The notes: generated from the letters alone by a model not told the origin. A DNA stretch of 64,000 nucleotides from Psococerastis gibbosa (GCA_963971405.1 OZ020487.1:23855371-23919370), one strand, 5' to 3'; shown: positions 1-11,433, counted from the first letter of the stretch. Translations and numbers: made by a program.

Positions 1-80
1 TATTTATTATTTTATTGGTTTAAATTTCAATATTTTTATTTAATTATAAAATCAATTTTGTCTAAAATACACGCACTTTA

Positions 81-367
81 GGGGGGTATTCCACATACGG
101 GGGGTATTCCACATACGTACAACGTCAATGAAAATTATGAAATTGATGGTGGCAGCAGAATTTTTAGTATGTAAAAATGTCTGCTGCCACCATCAATTTC
201 ATAATTTTCATTGACGTTGTACGTATGTGGAATACCCCCCTACGTACAACGTCAATGAAAATTATGAAATTGATGGTGGCAGCAGACATTTTTACATACT
301 AAAAATTCTGCTGCCACCATCAATTTCATAATTTTCATTGACGTTGTACGTATATGGAATGGGGGCC
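81..367. mobile_element. Palindromic MITE, copy 2 (host of a nested copy)
   Basis: The two arms are near-perfect inverted repeats: the left arm starts with GGGGGGTATTCC and the right arm ends with GGAATGGGGGCC. The element is flanked by a 3-bp target duplication TTA (78-80 and 368-370). It is interrupted at 99-243 by copy 1 plus the duplicated TAC; without that insertion the left arm reads continuously from 98 to 244. The centre carries the family core (GGCAGCAGACATTTTT ... TTCTGCTGCC). No coding capacity is visible. The 3-bp duplication of TWA type recalls PIF/Harbinger elements, but this superfamily assignment is inference. Confidence 0.82.
99..240. mobile_element. Palindromic MITE, copy 1, nested inside copy 2
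   Basis: An almost perfect 142-bp palindrome running from GGGGGG to CCCCCC. It is flanked by the 3-bp duplication TAC at 96-98 and 241-243, and it sits in the left arm of copy 2. The short central loop is the reverse complement of the loop of copy 2, so copy 1 inserted in the opposite orientation. Because it interrupts copy 2, it is the younger insertion. Confidence 0.85.
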
Positions 368-478
368 TTACACGCACATCACGCAAGCTCTGAAAATACA
401 CGCATTTCGTGATTTTTCACGCAAAACGGCAACCCTGCCACTCACGCGCACACCACAGAGTATCATAAGTTCATTCGA

Positions 479-760
479 GATTCCATCAACGTCAATAGTG
501 ATAAGGCCCCATTCCACATACGTACAACGTCAATGAAAATTATGAAATTGATGGTGGCAGCAGACATTTTTACATACTAAAAATTCTGCTGCCACCATCA
601 ATTTCATAATTTTCATTGACGTTGTACGTATGTGGAATGGGGGCCTAATGATGATTAAATGTTTTTGACGTGGTAGAAGACAGTTTTAGACTGTCTAAAA
701 ATGTCTGCTACCACGTCAAAAACATTTAATATCACTATTGACATTGATGGAAACCCCGCC
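479..760. mobile_element. Palindromic MITE, copy 4 (interrupted, left end lost)
   Basis: The arm TTAAATGTTTTTGACGTGGT is followed by the family core and by its own inverted repeat. The right arm continues to the terminus GGAAACCCCGCC at 760. The matching left arm (TTCCATCAACGTCAATAG) is split by copy 3 at 505-645. The left GGCGGGG terminus is absent, so this end is truncated or decayed. It is older than copy 3. Confidence 0.65.
505..645. mobile_element. Palindromic MITE, copy 3, nested inside copy 4
   Basis: A 141-bp near-perfect palindrome from GGCCCCATTCC to GGAATGGGGGCC, flanked by TAA at 502-504 and 646-648. Its arm sequence matches copies 1 and 2, making the three a close subfamily. It is inserted in the left arm of copy 4. 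Confidence 0.82.
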
Positions 761-770
761 TATGTTGAAT

Positions 771-853
771 TTTCCATCGACCTCGCTTTTGATAGCTACC
801 GTGATATTGACGTGGTAGCAGACATTAAAGACAGTCTGAAAATGTCTGCTACC
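771..853. mobile_element. Palindromic MITE, copy 5, one-armed fragment
   Basis: One arm (CGACCTCGCTTTTGATAG region) leads into the family core GACGTGGTAGCAGACATTAA and stops after CTGCTACC, so the second arm is missing. The arm is related to that of the intact copy at 24502-24640. The sequence after 853 has no match to the missing arm. Confidence 0.6.
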
Positions 854-932
854 TATTAGTACGCTACTTGCCAGTTGCTTGTAAACAAATAGAAGCACTC
901 GCCACTCAGTAGTCAGTAGATGAGAGCGACAC

Positions 933-984
933 TAAACTGCGGATTTGCGGACTGCGGACAAGGCCACTGCGGACGAAAGGGTTA
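933..984 (+). repeat. Left inverted repeat of the 10.57-kb segment
   Basis: CpG-rich sequence starting TAAACTGCGG and ending GAAAGGGTTA, with internal repeats of CTGCGGAC. Its partner is at 11434-11483 on the other strand. CRE-like sites (GACGTCAT, TACGTCAT) follow at about 997-1022. Confidence 0.8.
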
Positions 985-2331
985 CATTCTGTTTGACGTC
1001 ATCACATTATGTTACGTCATCGATGGAAGGAAGTAAGATGGCGTGTTTTGTTTGTTGAAATATCAGATGTGATATTTTTTCTGCTTTTATTTTCTATTAA
1101 TGAATAAACTAAATTGGTAAGTATGTAGTTTTTTATACAATTGCCGAGGCAATTCTATATTTTATTCCATTATTATTGAATGAGCAGACTATCACTATTA
1201 TTAGATAGGTTCTACTTAACAGTGTAATGGGGCATGACTCGGCCCTAATTTATCGGTTTTATTCTAATTATTTTTGGTTGTTAATCCCCTTATATATTAG
1301 CAAGAAAATAGATTTGCTCATGAGCCGGAAGCCCTTCTTCGAATGCCTCTTATCGAAGATGGGTAATGATCATAGACAAATAACTAATAATGGGTGATGA
1401 TCATGGCACTCGTAGTCAAGATTGTACCATTACATGCCATGATAAATATGAAATTATGCCGTTCACTCTTCATTGAGATTGAGTTCCTCCACCTTCGGGA
1501 CCATTTTCCCACCCCCAGATAAAAGGGTGCCCTGCAAGAAAAGACGTTTTTTTTCCTTATCTCGGCTCAAAGTAGGTCCCCTATCTGTTCTGGCACCACT
1601 TCGCCCTTCCGGCTTCCATCTTCACAAGAAAGTGGTATTTAAACAAGCACCATCAGTGACTACATTCAGGAAACGGCTTCAAGATGAACTAAAGAGTGAA
1701 CGATTGTGAAATGGAATGAGCAGTGAAAATCTGAAAAACTTATTAATGCATTGCATTACTAATTTCCTACAGCACACGCACACGTACAGATTGGGAAATT
1801 TTTTCGTCTTCGTCTCAGACCATAGAGCATTACCTACAAGCTCAGTTACTTTGAAGATAAGGGCAGAAGCCCACTATAATAATTACTTCATCATCTTTGC
1901 TCACGTGTGTAGTGTACAGCTAGTTGTTTTCTAGAAATGATTCAATTACGTGCTATTTGAATAGCTTACATGTTAAACTACTGTACTTCATTGCAACTTT
2001 TCAGTTGTAAGGCTCTCAATATAATATTTGGTTATTATTGTTGGCTTTCTATGCTGCCCTTGTCCAGCCTGACTGGCTATTATTACTGGAGGTATTAGTT
2101 TAGCTTATGAAGCTTTATGATGTTGTACTGAATGCATTTTCAAACATTGGTTTACACTTATTTCGTTCTTTACTTGTGACTCCTATTAATTGTCATATAA
2201 TTGTCATATGTTTTTTGTTTTTTTTTAGATATGGTGACATTTAACCAGCTTGTATAAGTCCTTGATCCAGGAGTCGAGGCTTCAGCAGTACACAGTATCG
2301 CGGGATAAGCAGAAGCGTTGCATCCTTTGCT
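985..2331. other. Stretch without recognisable gene
   Basis: AT-rich DNA. An imperfect direct repeat lies near 1362-1410 (ATGGGTAATGATCAT and ATGGGTGATGATCAT). A short open frame at 1473-1709 has no family I recognise. Nothing else could be supported. Confidence 0.5.
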
Positions 2332-2780
2332 GCTAGAGCAAGAACAGGCCACATTACTACCAATGGATACCTACACCGTTTTCATCTAATCGAATCTCCA
2401 GTATGCCGTGCATGCGGTCTAGCTAATGAAACACTAGAGCACATACTCCTGCAGTGCTCGGCCCCATGCACACTACGGGACAAACTACGGGATCAGGTTG
2501 GACAAAAGGAGGGCGCACATCAAAAGATCCTGTGCACGCCGAACATGTGGGCACTAGCGTCAAGGGCATTTCTGAGACATCAGGCAGTCGGCATCACCTG
2601 AGCTGGAAGCCCTGTACTAAGAAGTAAGAAGGAGTCGAGCTGTTCCTTCATGCATGGAATAAATGGTGTGGAAATGGTCGGTTTTAGTTAAGTTAACATT
2701 ATGGGTTAATTGTAAGAGTAGGCCGAAAGGCCCAAAATTCGCCCATATGGAAAATAAAGACAATTTTCTTTCTTTCTTTC
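2332..2780 (+). mobile_element. LINE 3' end (Jockey-like), with reverse-transcriptase C-terminus and (CTTT)n tail
   Basis: An open frame (2332-2601) encodes the last 89 residues of a non-LTR retrotransposon ORF2. It has the motif TGHITTNGYLHRF followed by CRACG, ET.EH and C, the CCHC-type C-terminal zinc knuckle found after the reverse transcriptase in Jockey/I-group elements. The frame stops at TGA 2599-2601. A 3' UTR follows, ending AATAAAGACAATTTTC and then a CTTT repeat. The catalytic domains are absent, so this is a 5'-truncated dead copy. The same 3' UTR recurs at 34605-34675. Confidence 0.75.
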
Positions 2781-5700
2781 AAATACGCGCTTTGTTTAAC
2801 TACTCCCTTTAATTGCAATTTTGAGTGCAAGGCTCTCGAAATAATATTTGGGTATTTTTTATAATTGTTAATTTTTGAAATTTGATCAGTGGCTCCGTGA
2901 GGGGACCCTTCCGGGATATCCTAATCGAACATTGTGATTTGTGGAATTACACATTTTTGAAACTATTAACTTAGAATTTAACACTCATTTATTTTTGTAC
3001 TTGTGGCTGAACACCTTGGTCACGACTAATAAAAGAGCTGGAATGCAAGCCAATCAGAGTGTAACCTTTTTGGCGGGGCAAAGCTTACAAACCGCTGGTC
3101 CAATTATCTGAGCCCAGATTTAATTTCAATGTCAATTTTAGGTTATTATCATAAAATTCACGACCGGTGTTGGCTGAGTACCTTTAACATAGTTAATAAG
3201 GAGACTATGTACATGTTAATTTCAATTCTGAATGTTTCAGGAATATAAGCTGAGGGATAACCACTAATGAAGTTGTCAGATGTCCAAATGTAAACCACAT
3301 ACGATTTAACACAATCTTGACTTGCAGACTGCAGTTACTTCTTTTAGCATTGGATGGATAAGCCACAAGAACTTTTGTACGTTTGAACACTTCGTTATCA
3401 TTCTTCTAACTAAAAAAATATCATGCAAGGCGGCCCATATTCGGTGGATATGGCATTTATCACTGAAACGGTTTGATGAGATATTAACCAACATAAAAGA
3501 TCTGCGCATATAGTAATGTGAGTTCAGGAAAAGGAAATTCGTACAGCAACTGATTTTCTTTGTCGTTTTAAATCGCATTTAAGGGTAAACCGTGATGGAG
3601 ATATTTAAGTCAAAAAATAATTTTTAAAGCCAAATTTTGTCTGAATCTCAAATGAATTCTCCTGTAAATAACTGAACTTTTTAATTGCGTTCTGGAGTTG
3701 TCTTACATATTCAAAGGTGCAATGTTCCTTAATTCTGAATTAAAATATTGCTCCCGGCCTATAATTGAATTTTTTTTATTTTTCAGGTTCGAAAACAGTC
3801 CCATATCCACCGAAACTGGACCTCACGGTTAAAAAAAAAAAAAACATCGAAACTATAGACCAAGATTTAATAACACAGAAGAATCTAAAAAAAACAGAAT
3901 AGTGGACTGTGATTTCTAAATAATTACTCAATGGCTGCAGTTGATATCTTTTGTGGCACTATGCCGATTTCGAAAATTGTGTCTCAGTAGCTTATAGATT
4001 ATACGATGTGCATTATTACTATATTATGAAGAGGTCCATTTTTTTTACGTATTGTGAGTTAACGTGACGTCTCCTGCTCAGTCGCTCTGTTCTTTCCTTA
4101 AACATGAAGAAAATGAAGGTATTAGAATATTTGAAACAAGTAAACTAACCTTTAGTTTAAATACAGGGTGATAATATTATTTGACCAATAGTTGTATAAA
4201 AACATGCTCTGATAATATAATTACAAAAGCTTTCACGGCCGGAGTTACATGATGAATCAGTAGAATCTGGGATGATAGGCCTATCAGAATAGATCAGTGT
4301 TTGCCATTTGACTAGTTATTGGTAGTAGGCGCGTTTTCCCACTTATTTTTGCTTAACCTCAAATTTTTTTGCGTTGTACTCTATGACGTTTTCATTATTA
4401 AACGGTGACTATTAAAAATGACCGCGTATCAAAGAGTAACATATCTATTTTTCACGTGGTAGCGATGAAAATAAAATTAAAAAAAAAATAAAATAGAGTA
4501 GGTAATCTTGGAGAAAGGCTAAACGCTTAGTGTCTCTAATTAGGGGTGTTTTGCAACATTCATTCTTTAGTGTGTTAGAATAATGGCATTAAATTATTAT
4601 TAATTATTTACATAAATAACATATACAATTATAATTTATTTTGCACAAACATCAAATAATTTTGAATTTTGGCGCGAAAGAAATTGGCATTAAAAAATGA
4701 TGATAATGGAATGGTCGAAAATTTCAATCGTCATTAAAATAAAATATATTATAAGAAAATTGATTAAATTTTAAAAACATGATATAGTGGAATACCCGCT
4801 TTCCATATGCATAGATTGATTTGTGTGATTTTTAGTTTTCAATTTAAGTTTACAATGTTTACATTTTCCCGCTATAATTTAAAAAATGACGTGGCAGCAG
4901 CAATTTTTGAAAACAACGAAATACAAACCACCCAGTTATTAAAAAAATCCAGTCCAATTTACCTGCAAACACCTCTTAACATAAGCTCTAGCAACAAAAA
5001 AAATACATTAAAGTAAGATACAGATGAAAAAACTATATGAGAACTTACCTTTCTTGATTTTTTCGGTCGTGAAGCGCGCCGCGTCATGAGCCACCATTTT
5101 TGTGATTTTTCGTGTCAATAGACCGCTGTAGGCGGCTGATTTTAAAAATATGAAAATTAGTAAATCCCTAAATATCATTATGCAGCGCAGAAAGTCACAA
5201 TTTTATCTTGTAGAAGCGTAGCCGGAAGTAATACAGAAGACTTAGTCATATATTTATTTGGTGGTGAATTTGTATATTTCAGATATTAGAAGGTTTTCCT
5301 TTTCAATATTTGGTAGACTCAACTAGTCTTACTAATTCCAAAGAGACTATACCCACACTATTTCAATATTTTGTACATTTGAAATTTTTTGATCAGCCTT
5401 ACGACACGAATAATAACATTTGGAGACTATGCATAACCAATTTAATTGTGAAGTGCAGCAAGGTAGCTTAATAGCCTAAGACACGAGAGCATTAATAGCA
5501 TAGGTTGCATAACTAAATTTTAGCCAACTATAGGCCTGTGTAGGCCACATCATTACATTATTTTATATTGTTCTTTAACTTTAATACTTTCTTTTAGATC
5601 AACCACGAACTAAGCTTATATTATTAGTCCTGGGATTGCCTAGCTGGGAGAAACATCTCACTAATAACATACATGTTCATGCTATCTTTTCTGGCATGGA

Positions 5701-6849
5701 AATTATGCTGCAGCGCTAAGGAGTATCAAGGACATCAATCAGGCAGCGCAACCTTGAGCGAAGGTGGTTTAGGCTAGGTGCTAAAAACATTTAAACTATA
5801 TATATAACCATAGGAGTTTACATTCAAGACTCTAATATGATGAAAACCATTGGAATAAAATTGACTAGGACTTAGATTCTACAGCAAATAAAAAATGGCG
5901 CTTACACCATGATGCACTTGATGCTCTTAAATTAAGATAAAGTAGGTATATGAATAATAAATAGATTGCATTTGCATACATTTTATAGTCTAATAAATGG
6001 TATAATTTTATTATCTTAATAGTACAAAGAGTAATACTGTATGCTTCCCCGACTTTTGTGCAATTTGAAGGCTTCTTCTTCAATTCAGCTCCGGGTATGT
6101 TTACAGTATGTATTGTATATGTATATTCACAACTTGCTGCAGATATTCTTTTCTCGGGCGCCCAGGTTGGTTGACGCCTTCTATTGTTTTGAAGGCTAAT
6201 TAAGTCTATTAACGATGACAAATACTGAGGGCATAATATTGTAGATTGCTTCAACAGATCACTCCTGAGTATCACCAGCATTGACATAGCCTGAAAAAAA
6301 AAAACATAAATAAAAATTGAGGAATCAACATCACACGCACCCTTTGGTATTGGGTATGAAAGGTCAAATTCCACTCTAACCAATCATTGGCGAAATAATA
6401 ATGACCCAACATAACATATAAGCCCAATTCAATCAAAAGTAGGTCCCCTGGTCGTAGTCAGGCCCATTCTAAAATTATTATTCATATCATTAAAAGATAA
6501 TCTGCACCTCGGCGAAGATGATCTTGTGGAGTGTCAGGGGCATTCAATGAAGCAGTATTTAGCTGTGGCTTGTGAGTGCCGAGAATCTGGTGAATGTCGC
6601 GGTAGCGCCTGAGAATCACAGAATGACCAGGGGTCAAGAAGTAGTAACTACTTACAAACTTTCCAGTTTGTAAAGAGCCACTAAAAAAATTGATGTTGCC
6701 TACACAATAAGTGACAAGTAATTGGTCATTTAGCATTCATAGCATAGGTATCTTACAAATGTAAAATAAAATTTAAATTTAATATTGTATTAGTAAATAT
6801 CATTTTTTTTTTTTTTTTTGTGTAATTCGGGGGAAGTATCTGAAGGATA
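2781..6849. other. Long stretch without recognisable gene
   Basis: AT-rich and degenerate. About 4222-4275 (CTTTCACGGCCGGAGTTACA region) is similar to about 47945-47996 and looks like an interspersed repeat. A single match to the palindromic-MITE core (GACGTGGCAGCAG) lies near 4888. The 172-codon open frame at 5865-6383 on the minus strand has no recognisable domain and is probably chance. Confidence 0.4.
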
Positions 6850-7255
6850 CAGTTATGGCAAAATTAATAAAAACGCGGTCAAAAATGTTACAATTTATAG
6901 TTTTATTATGCATATCACTTCAATTAAACTAATAGTCTGCCCTTTGTTTTGCAGCGCTTTTTTTATCTACTGCAGCAGGTTTCGACATGCTCTGACGGGA
7001 ATTATCTCTCATGTCTTCTTCACTACAAGCCACAGTGGGTCCCTGTTCGAAATTTTTTCAATAGATAAACGGCTCTTCAGGCCATTGCACAAGTTTTTGA
7101 ATGCGTTGAGGCCGGGTGACTGCGCTGATTTCGGTAAAACATCGACTCAGCTGTCACAAACCACGACTTCACCAGTTTGGAAATGTCCAAGTTTGGTGCC
7201 ACTATCTCCAATTGTGCAGGAGAAAATAGGGAAAAAATTATTTTTGCCATAACTG
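6850..7255. mobile_element. Tc1/mariner-type MITE
   Basis: Terminal inverted repeats CAGTTATGGCAAAA ... TTTTGCCATAACTG, flanked by TA at 6848-6849 and 7256-7257, give a 406-bp element. A CAGT start with TA duplication is the usual Tc1/mariner signature. No transposase is present; the open frame across it is not a gene. Confidence 0.75.
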
Positions 7256-7322
7256 TATATTACTGTACCGTGCCCTACATAGCCTGGTCTCGTATCTAGA
7301 AGGGAGTCTTGACAGTAAAGAA

Positions 7323-8975
7323 ATGGCGCTCTGTGTATTTCTGGACGTGGATGGAGCTTTTTCAAATTTAATTCTGACTGCTATTGATGAATTATTAAAG
7401 AAAAGAAAGATTGACCCACAAATCAGGAAGTGGTTATTATGTATGCTCCGTCAACGATTGGTTGTCTGCACTCGAGGGGGGAGCACGATTCGAGCCTGGG
7501 TAGCTAGAGGCTGCGGACAGGGTGCAGTGACATCGCCTATCGTATGGGACATTGTCGTGGACGAGCTGTTGTACATACTGTCGTGTAGCGGAGTGTATGT
7601 CCAAGCATATGCAGATGACCTTGTTGTAGCTGTGAAAGGAATGGATTTGTCTGTCATTACCGAACTAATGCAACGCGCGCTCAATATAATCTCGCAGTGG
7701 TGTCGCCCCAAAGGCCTTAACATTAATGTCAGTAAGACGCAGTCGGTTCTTTTTACTAGGAGAAAGAAGCTAAAGAACACAACTCTGTTTCTTAATGATC
7801 AAGAAATTCCATCCTCAAAATGTGTTAAATTCTTAGGAGTTCATCTCGATTCAAAGCTTCTATGGAACAGTCACTTGGATTCAACAATAGCAAAGGCGCG
7901 CTCGGTTCTTTGGAGCCTGCGGGTTGGTTTTGGAAGTACCTGGGGTCTTACAACCAAAGTCATGAGGTGGCTTTATGTGGCTGTTGTGAGACCGGCGCTA
8001 AGTTATGGTTGCGTTGTGTGGTGGAAACGGGCGTTGTTGGAGACATCAAAGCAGAAGCTGGCGAAAATACAAAGACTGGCTTGCATTTCAATATCTGGGG
8101 CAATGCGATCAACTCCTACATCCGCGCTAGAGGTGTTATTGGACTTACAACCACTGTATCTGTATCTGGAACATACAGCATCCCTCTCGCTTCATCGATT
8201 GAGAATTACCGGGTTGCTCTGCCGAAAAGCTCCTCGCAACGGCCATGCAGAAACATTCCATCTGAAGATGCCCAACGAACAGAAAATGCCATGTGATCGT
8301 ATAGTCAGAGAAACCTACTTCACTGGGGCTCAGGCGCGTTTTCCCACCCGCGAAGAGTGGGATGAAAATCTCGGAGAAATAGTGTCAGGGTTCGACATTG
8401 TTCTCTACACAGACGGTTCGAAAATGAACGGGAAAGCCGGTGCAGGTATCTTCTGTCACAGTCACAGTGGAGTGCTTGGCAATGAAAAAGCGGACGAACT
8501 AGCTCGTGCAGGATCAGCAGTTTTTCCAGTTGGTCCGGAGCCTATTCTCCCGGTCCCATGGAGGGTTATCCTTAACCAGGGGAACTGCGTCATGAGGGAC
8601 AAGTGGAGCTCGGTGTGGTCCAGTGCAAGCGGAATGCATCACTCCAAGGCATGTTTGCTCGGACCGGATGAGCGGCTAAAACGAGATGTCATCTCCAGCA
8701 GTCGACGAGCAGTACGCGCTGCTGCTGCTATGCTGACGGGACACGGCCCCTTCCGGGTTCACCTTGCTCGCTTGGGTGTACAGGTTCCCACGCAGGATTG
8801 CCGCTTCTGCGAGATTGGCGCTGAGACCGGGTGGCACGTGCTGATGGACTGCCCGGCTGTCTGGCGAAAACGTCTTTCCTCGGTCGGTTTTGCTTTGGGA
8901 GGACTACAGGCAGGGAAACAGCTTCGCCCAAAGGAGGCGGCGCGCTTCGCGACCGCAATCGGGTTGTACGAGTGA
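7323..8975 (+). pseudogene. LINE ORF2 fragment: reverse transcriptase plus damaged RNase H
   Basis: A 550-residue open frame from a non-LTR retrotransposon of the I/Jockey/LOA assemblage, which copies its RNA into DNA at a nicked target. Reverse-transcriptase motifs are in order: FLDVDGAFSN (6-15), GCGQGAVTSP (63-72) and the catalytic YADD (96-99). An RNase H start, LYTDGSKMNGKAGAGIF (361-377), runs straight into HSGVLGNEKADELAR (381-395). The middle of the domain, with its other acidic residues, is missing. A TGH motif (472-474) and a CCHC knuckle (C493, C496, H505, C510) close the protein. There is no endonuclease domain upstream, so the element is 5'-truncated. The frame is intact, but the RNase H cannot be functional. 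The first Met is simply the first one in the open frame. Confidence 0.85.
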
Positions 8976-9056
8976 GCAAGATGGGGCGTGTGTCCTATGG
9001 GCCCTCACCCATTGGCCTGGGACTCTGCCAAAAATCTACTACTACTACTACTACTG
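8976..9056 (+). mobile_element. LINE 3' tail with (CTA)n
   Basis: Short 3' UTR following the reverse-transcriptase frame. It ends in about seven CTA triplets (9037-9056), a microsatellite tail as seen in I-group LINEs. A similar tail is found at about 16478-16493. Confidence 0.7.
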
Positions 9057-10345
9057 TACCGTACTAAGCAGTTACTAATGGAATGACAAGGATAGATTGT
9101 AATTACTCTTGTGGCGTTCGATACGAGTAATAAAATTAGTGCCATGTAGTTCATCAAGTTCTGTTCATCTGTTCATAACTGTAAATAAATAAATTCAGTA
9201 CGCTGTTTAAAAACGCAGCCAATGCAAAGAGCACTACCAAGTCAAAGAGTTACTTTCGAACGGGCAACCTGTTTAAGGAATTGCCACGCAAAATGAATCG
9301 ATAGGCCAGGTGATCAATTGATAAAAAATAAAACTAGGCAGTCATCATTGGTCCGGGGTATTGGTATCCAAAGTGTCTCATGCCGCATTCTAGAATTCAT
9401 TCATGCCCTGAGGCAAGCATCATACCAGGCACAATATTTAATTATTTTGTTGGGACTTTCGCCTAAGTGTTCCTCGTGGGAAGACTCTAACTGAAGTTGG
9501 CTGGACTTAACCTCACAAATTTTGTGACTTGTAATGCATACATGATTTCCATGCTACGAAACAATGGCGCAAACGAGACCATTTGGTCCCTCACTCGGCA
9601 ATAGGCATTGCCCTTTTTTGAATTATAAAAGGTGTATTTGCATTTACCGAGACTAGGACCGAGTCTCTGAGATACCCAACCAACATGGCACCTGCACGTA
9701 CCAGTGACAATCCTTACACATAAGGCCAGGCTCACAGATCATCTCGATTTACAGAATAAATAAAAATCTACTTATTACCAATATTTAACAAGCTTTCTGA
9801 AGCCATTAGGGATTGAAATAAGGTAAACCTTATGCAAACTCAACACCTTCATGATTTCACGTACAATAAACGGCATGGTAATGATGCACTGTAAAAACAT
9901 AGACAACTATATTATACTGGAACGGTTACGGTATATTATACAGTAACGGTACCTAACGGAGAAATAGTATGCAGTAGAAAGTTTACATGCTGTACAGTCT
10001 TTAAAAAATATAGGTACAACTTGTAATATTTCACGATGTTTTTATCATTCTCCACTAATTTAGGCTACTCACATGAGCTTGGTTCGGCTTGATAACAGGC
10101 ACAACTTTGGGACCTTCATGTCTCCCTTTTCGTCGATGATTATGTGCATGAAATCTGGTGGTTTTCGACCATTTGGGCTCTTCCGTTGGAATGATGCATT
10201 AATCCTACCAAATGACTCATATCCTAGCTAATTTGGCAGGACTGCTGGACACCTAGAGAGGCACTATGAAGAAGACCTATAAAATCCAAATTACAGCATT
10301 ACATATATGAAAAAAGAGCTATTATGGCCACGATTTCGACAAGAA
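9057..10345. other. Stretch without recognisable gene
   Basis: AT-rich. No open frame with recognisable similarity, and no clear inverted or tandem repeat was seen. Confidence 0.4.
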
Positions 10346-10349
10346 GAGG

Positions 10350-10580
10350 CAAATGGATGGGACATATTCTGAGACACGAAAGGCTCCTCAAGAACATAAT
10401 TGAGGGTAGGTTGAAGGCACCAACTCAAGAAGACGACAGAGGAAGGAGTACCTACAGGATGTCATGAGGGACCTGGGGTGCGAAAAGGACCGCACTAAAC
10501 AGACAAGAGTGGAGGAGAAAAAATACAACATTCGCTGCAAACCAATCCGTAGATTGCGACTCAAGAGGGCTAAATATTAA
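10350..10580 (+). pseudogene. RTE-like LINE reverse-transcriptase C-terminal remnant
   Basis: Broken reading frames encode KWMGHILRHERLLKNIIEG followed, after a frameshift, by NRQEWRRK. This is the conserved tail of RTE/CR1-type ORF2 proteins. A better preserved copy of the same family lies on the minus strand at 37905-38249. At least one frameshift and one stop are present. Confidence 0.6.
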
Positions 10581-11433
10581 GCGCTTGACGACATGCCTAG
10601 GCGGCTGGCTTAGTTAAGACTGGTGGCAATACTGAAATGGAAGATGGCATTCATTCATGGGGTTTCTCATGTAGTCGGTGTATTTAAAGCAGAATAATTT
10701 ATTATTTCTGCTCCAAATGTGTATTAGAGATACTCAAATGGAGCGAAACAAATGTAATTATTTTAGTCTACACATAGTAACAGTTGTATTTCTTTTAATT
10801 TTATTTGGGTATAGGGTATAGGCGTATAGCCCCAGCTCATAGACCAATAACTAATATAACTAATATGGTAGGGAAACAACGCAGCCTTCATTACTTACAG
10901 GAAAATAGGTTATCCAATATTATTCCCGTGCACAGATAGATAGAGATACAAATAGCTTAGTTGGTAGATTTGTAACCCGGAACATTTGCCAAATATTTTT
11001 TCTTGTACAATCATCACTTCGTCTACAACTCCAATGCCTTTCTGACTTTCTGTATCTCAGCTTTGCTTTCAAAATTCACAGCGGTCAAACGGGACACATT
11101 TTTCCTTCTTCTGAGTTGTTTTTCAACTTTTCAAATTCAAAATATAAAAAGAATATGTATTTATATTTAAATACTGATACAATAATGACGTAGCAGTCAT
11201 TCATTATTTTGTTTGACGAATGACGTCATTGAGCAGACAGCCATGCATTCACATTTTTTTATTAGTATTTTATTCTAACTATAAACAAAAAACAACAAAA
11301 CTAGATGAATAAAATAAGTTTTTAAACTATAATGTTTTAATATTTTATTGATAAAATATCACAAAACACATTTTAAACTCAAAACAAATATATTTAATTT
11401 TTGTTCTGTCTGTGACTTAATAATAACCCTTTA
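10581..11433. other. Stretch without recognisable gene
   Basis: AT-rich DNA leading to the right inverted repeat. Around 11187-11228 there are two CRE-like sites (TGACGTAG, TGACGTCATT), mirroring the pair inside the left end at 997-1022. No other structure is supported. Confidence 0.4.

Noticed and set aside
5865..6383. 172-codon open frame on the minus strand
   Set aside because: AT-driven chance frame with mixed hydrophobic and basic composition, no domain, no splice context and no repeat match.
6818..7252. 144-codon open frame on the plus strand
   Set aside because: It lies almost entirely inside the non-coding Tc1-like MITE at 6850-7255 and has no recognisable domain.
7862..8296. 144-codon frame overlapping the reverse transcriptase
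   Set aside because: Shadow of the LINE frame in another phase.
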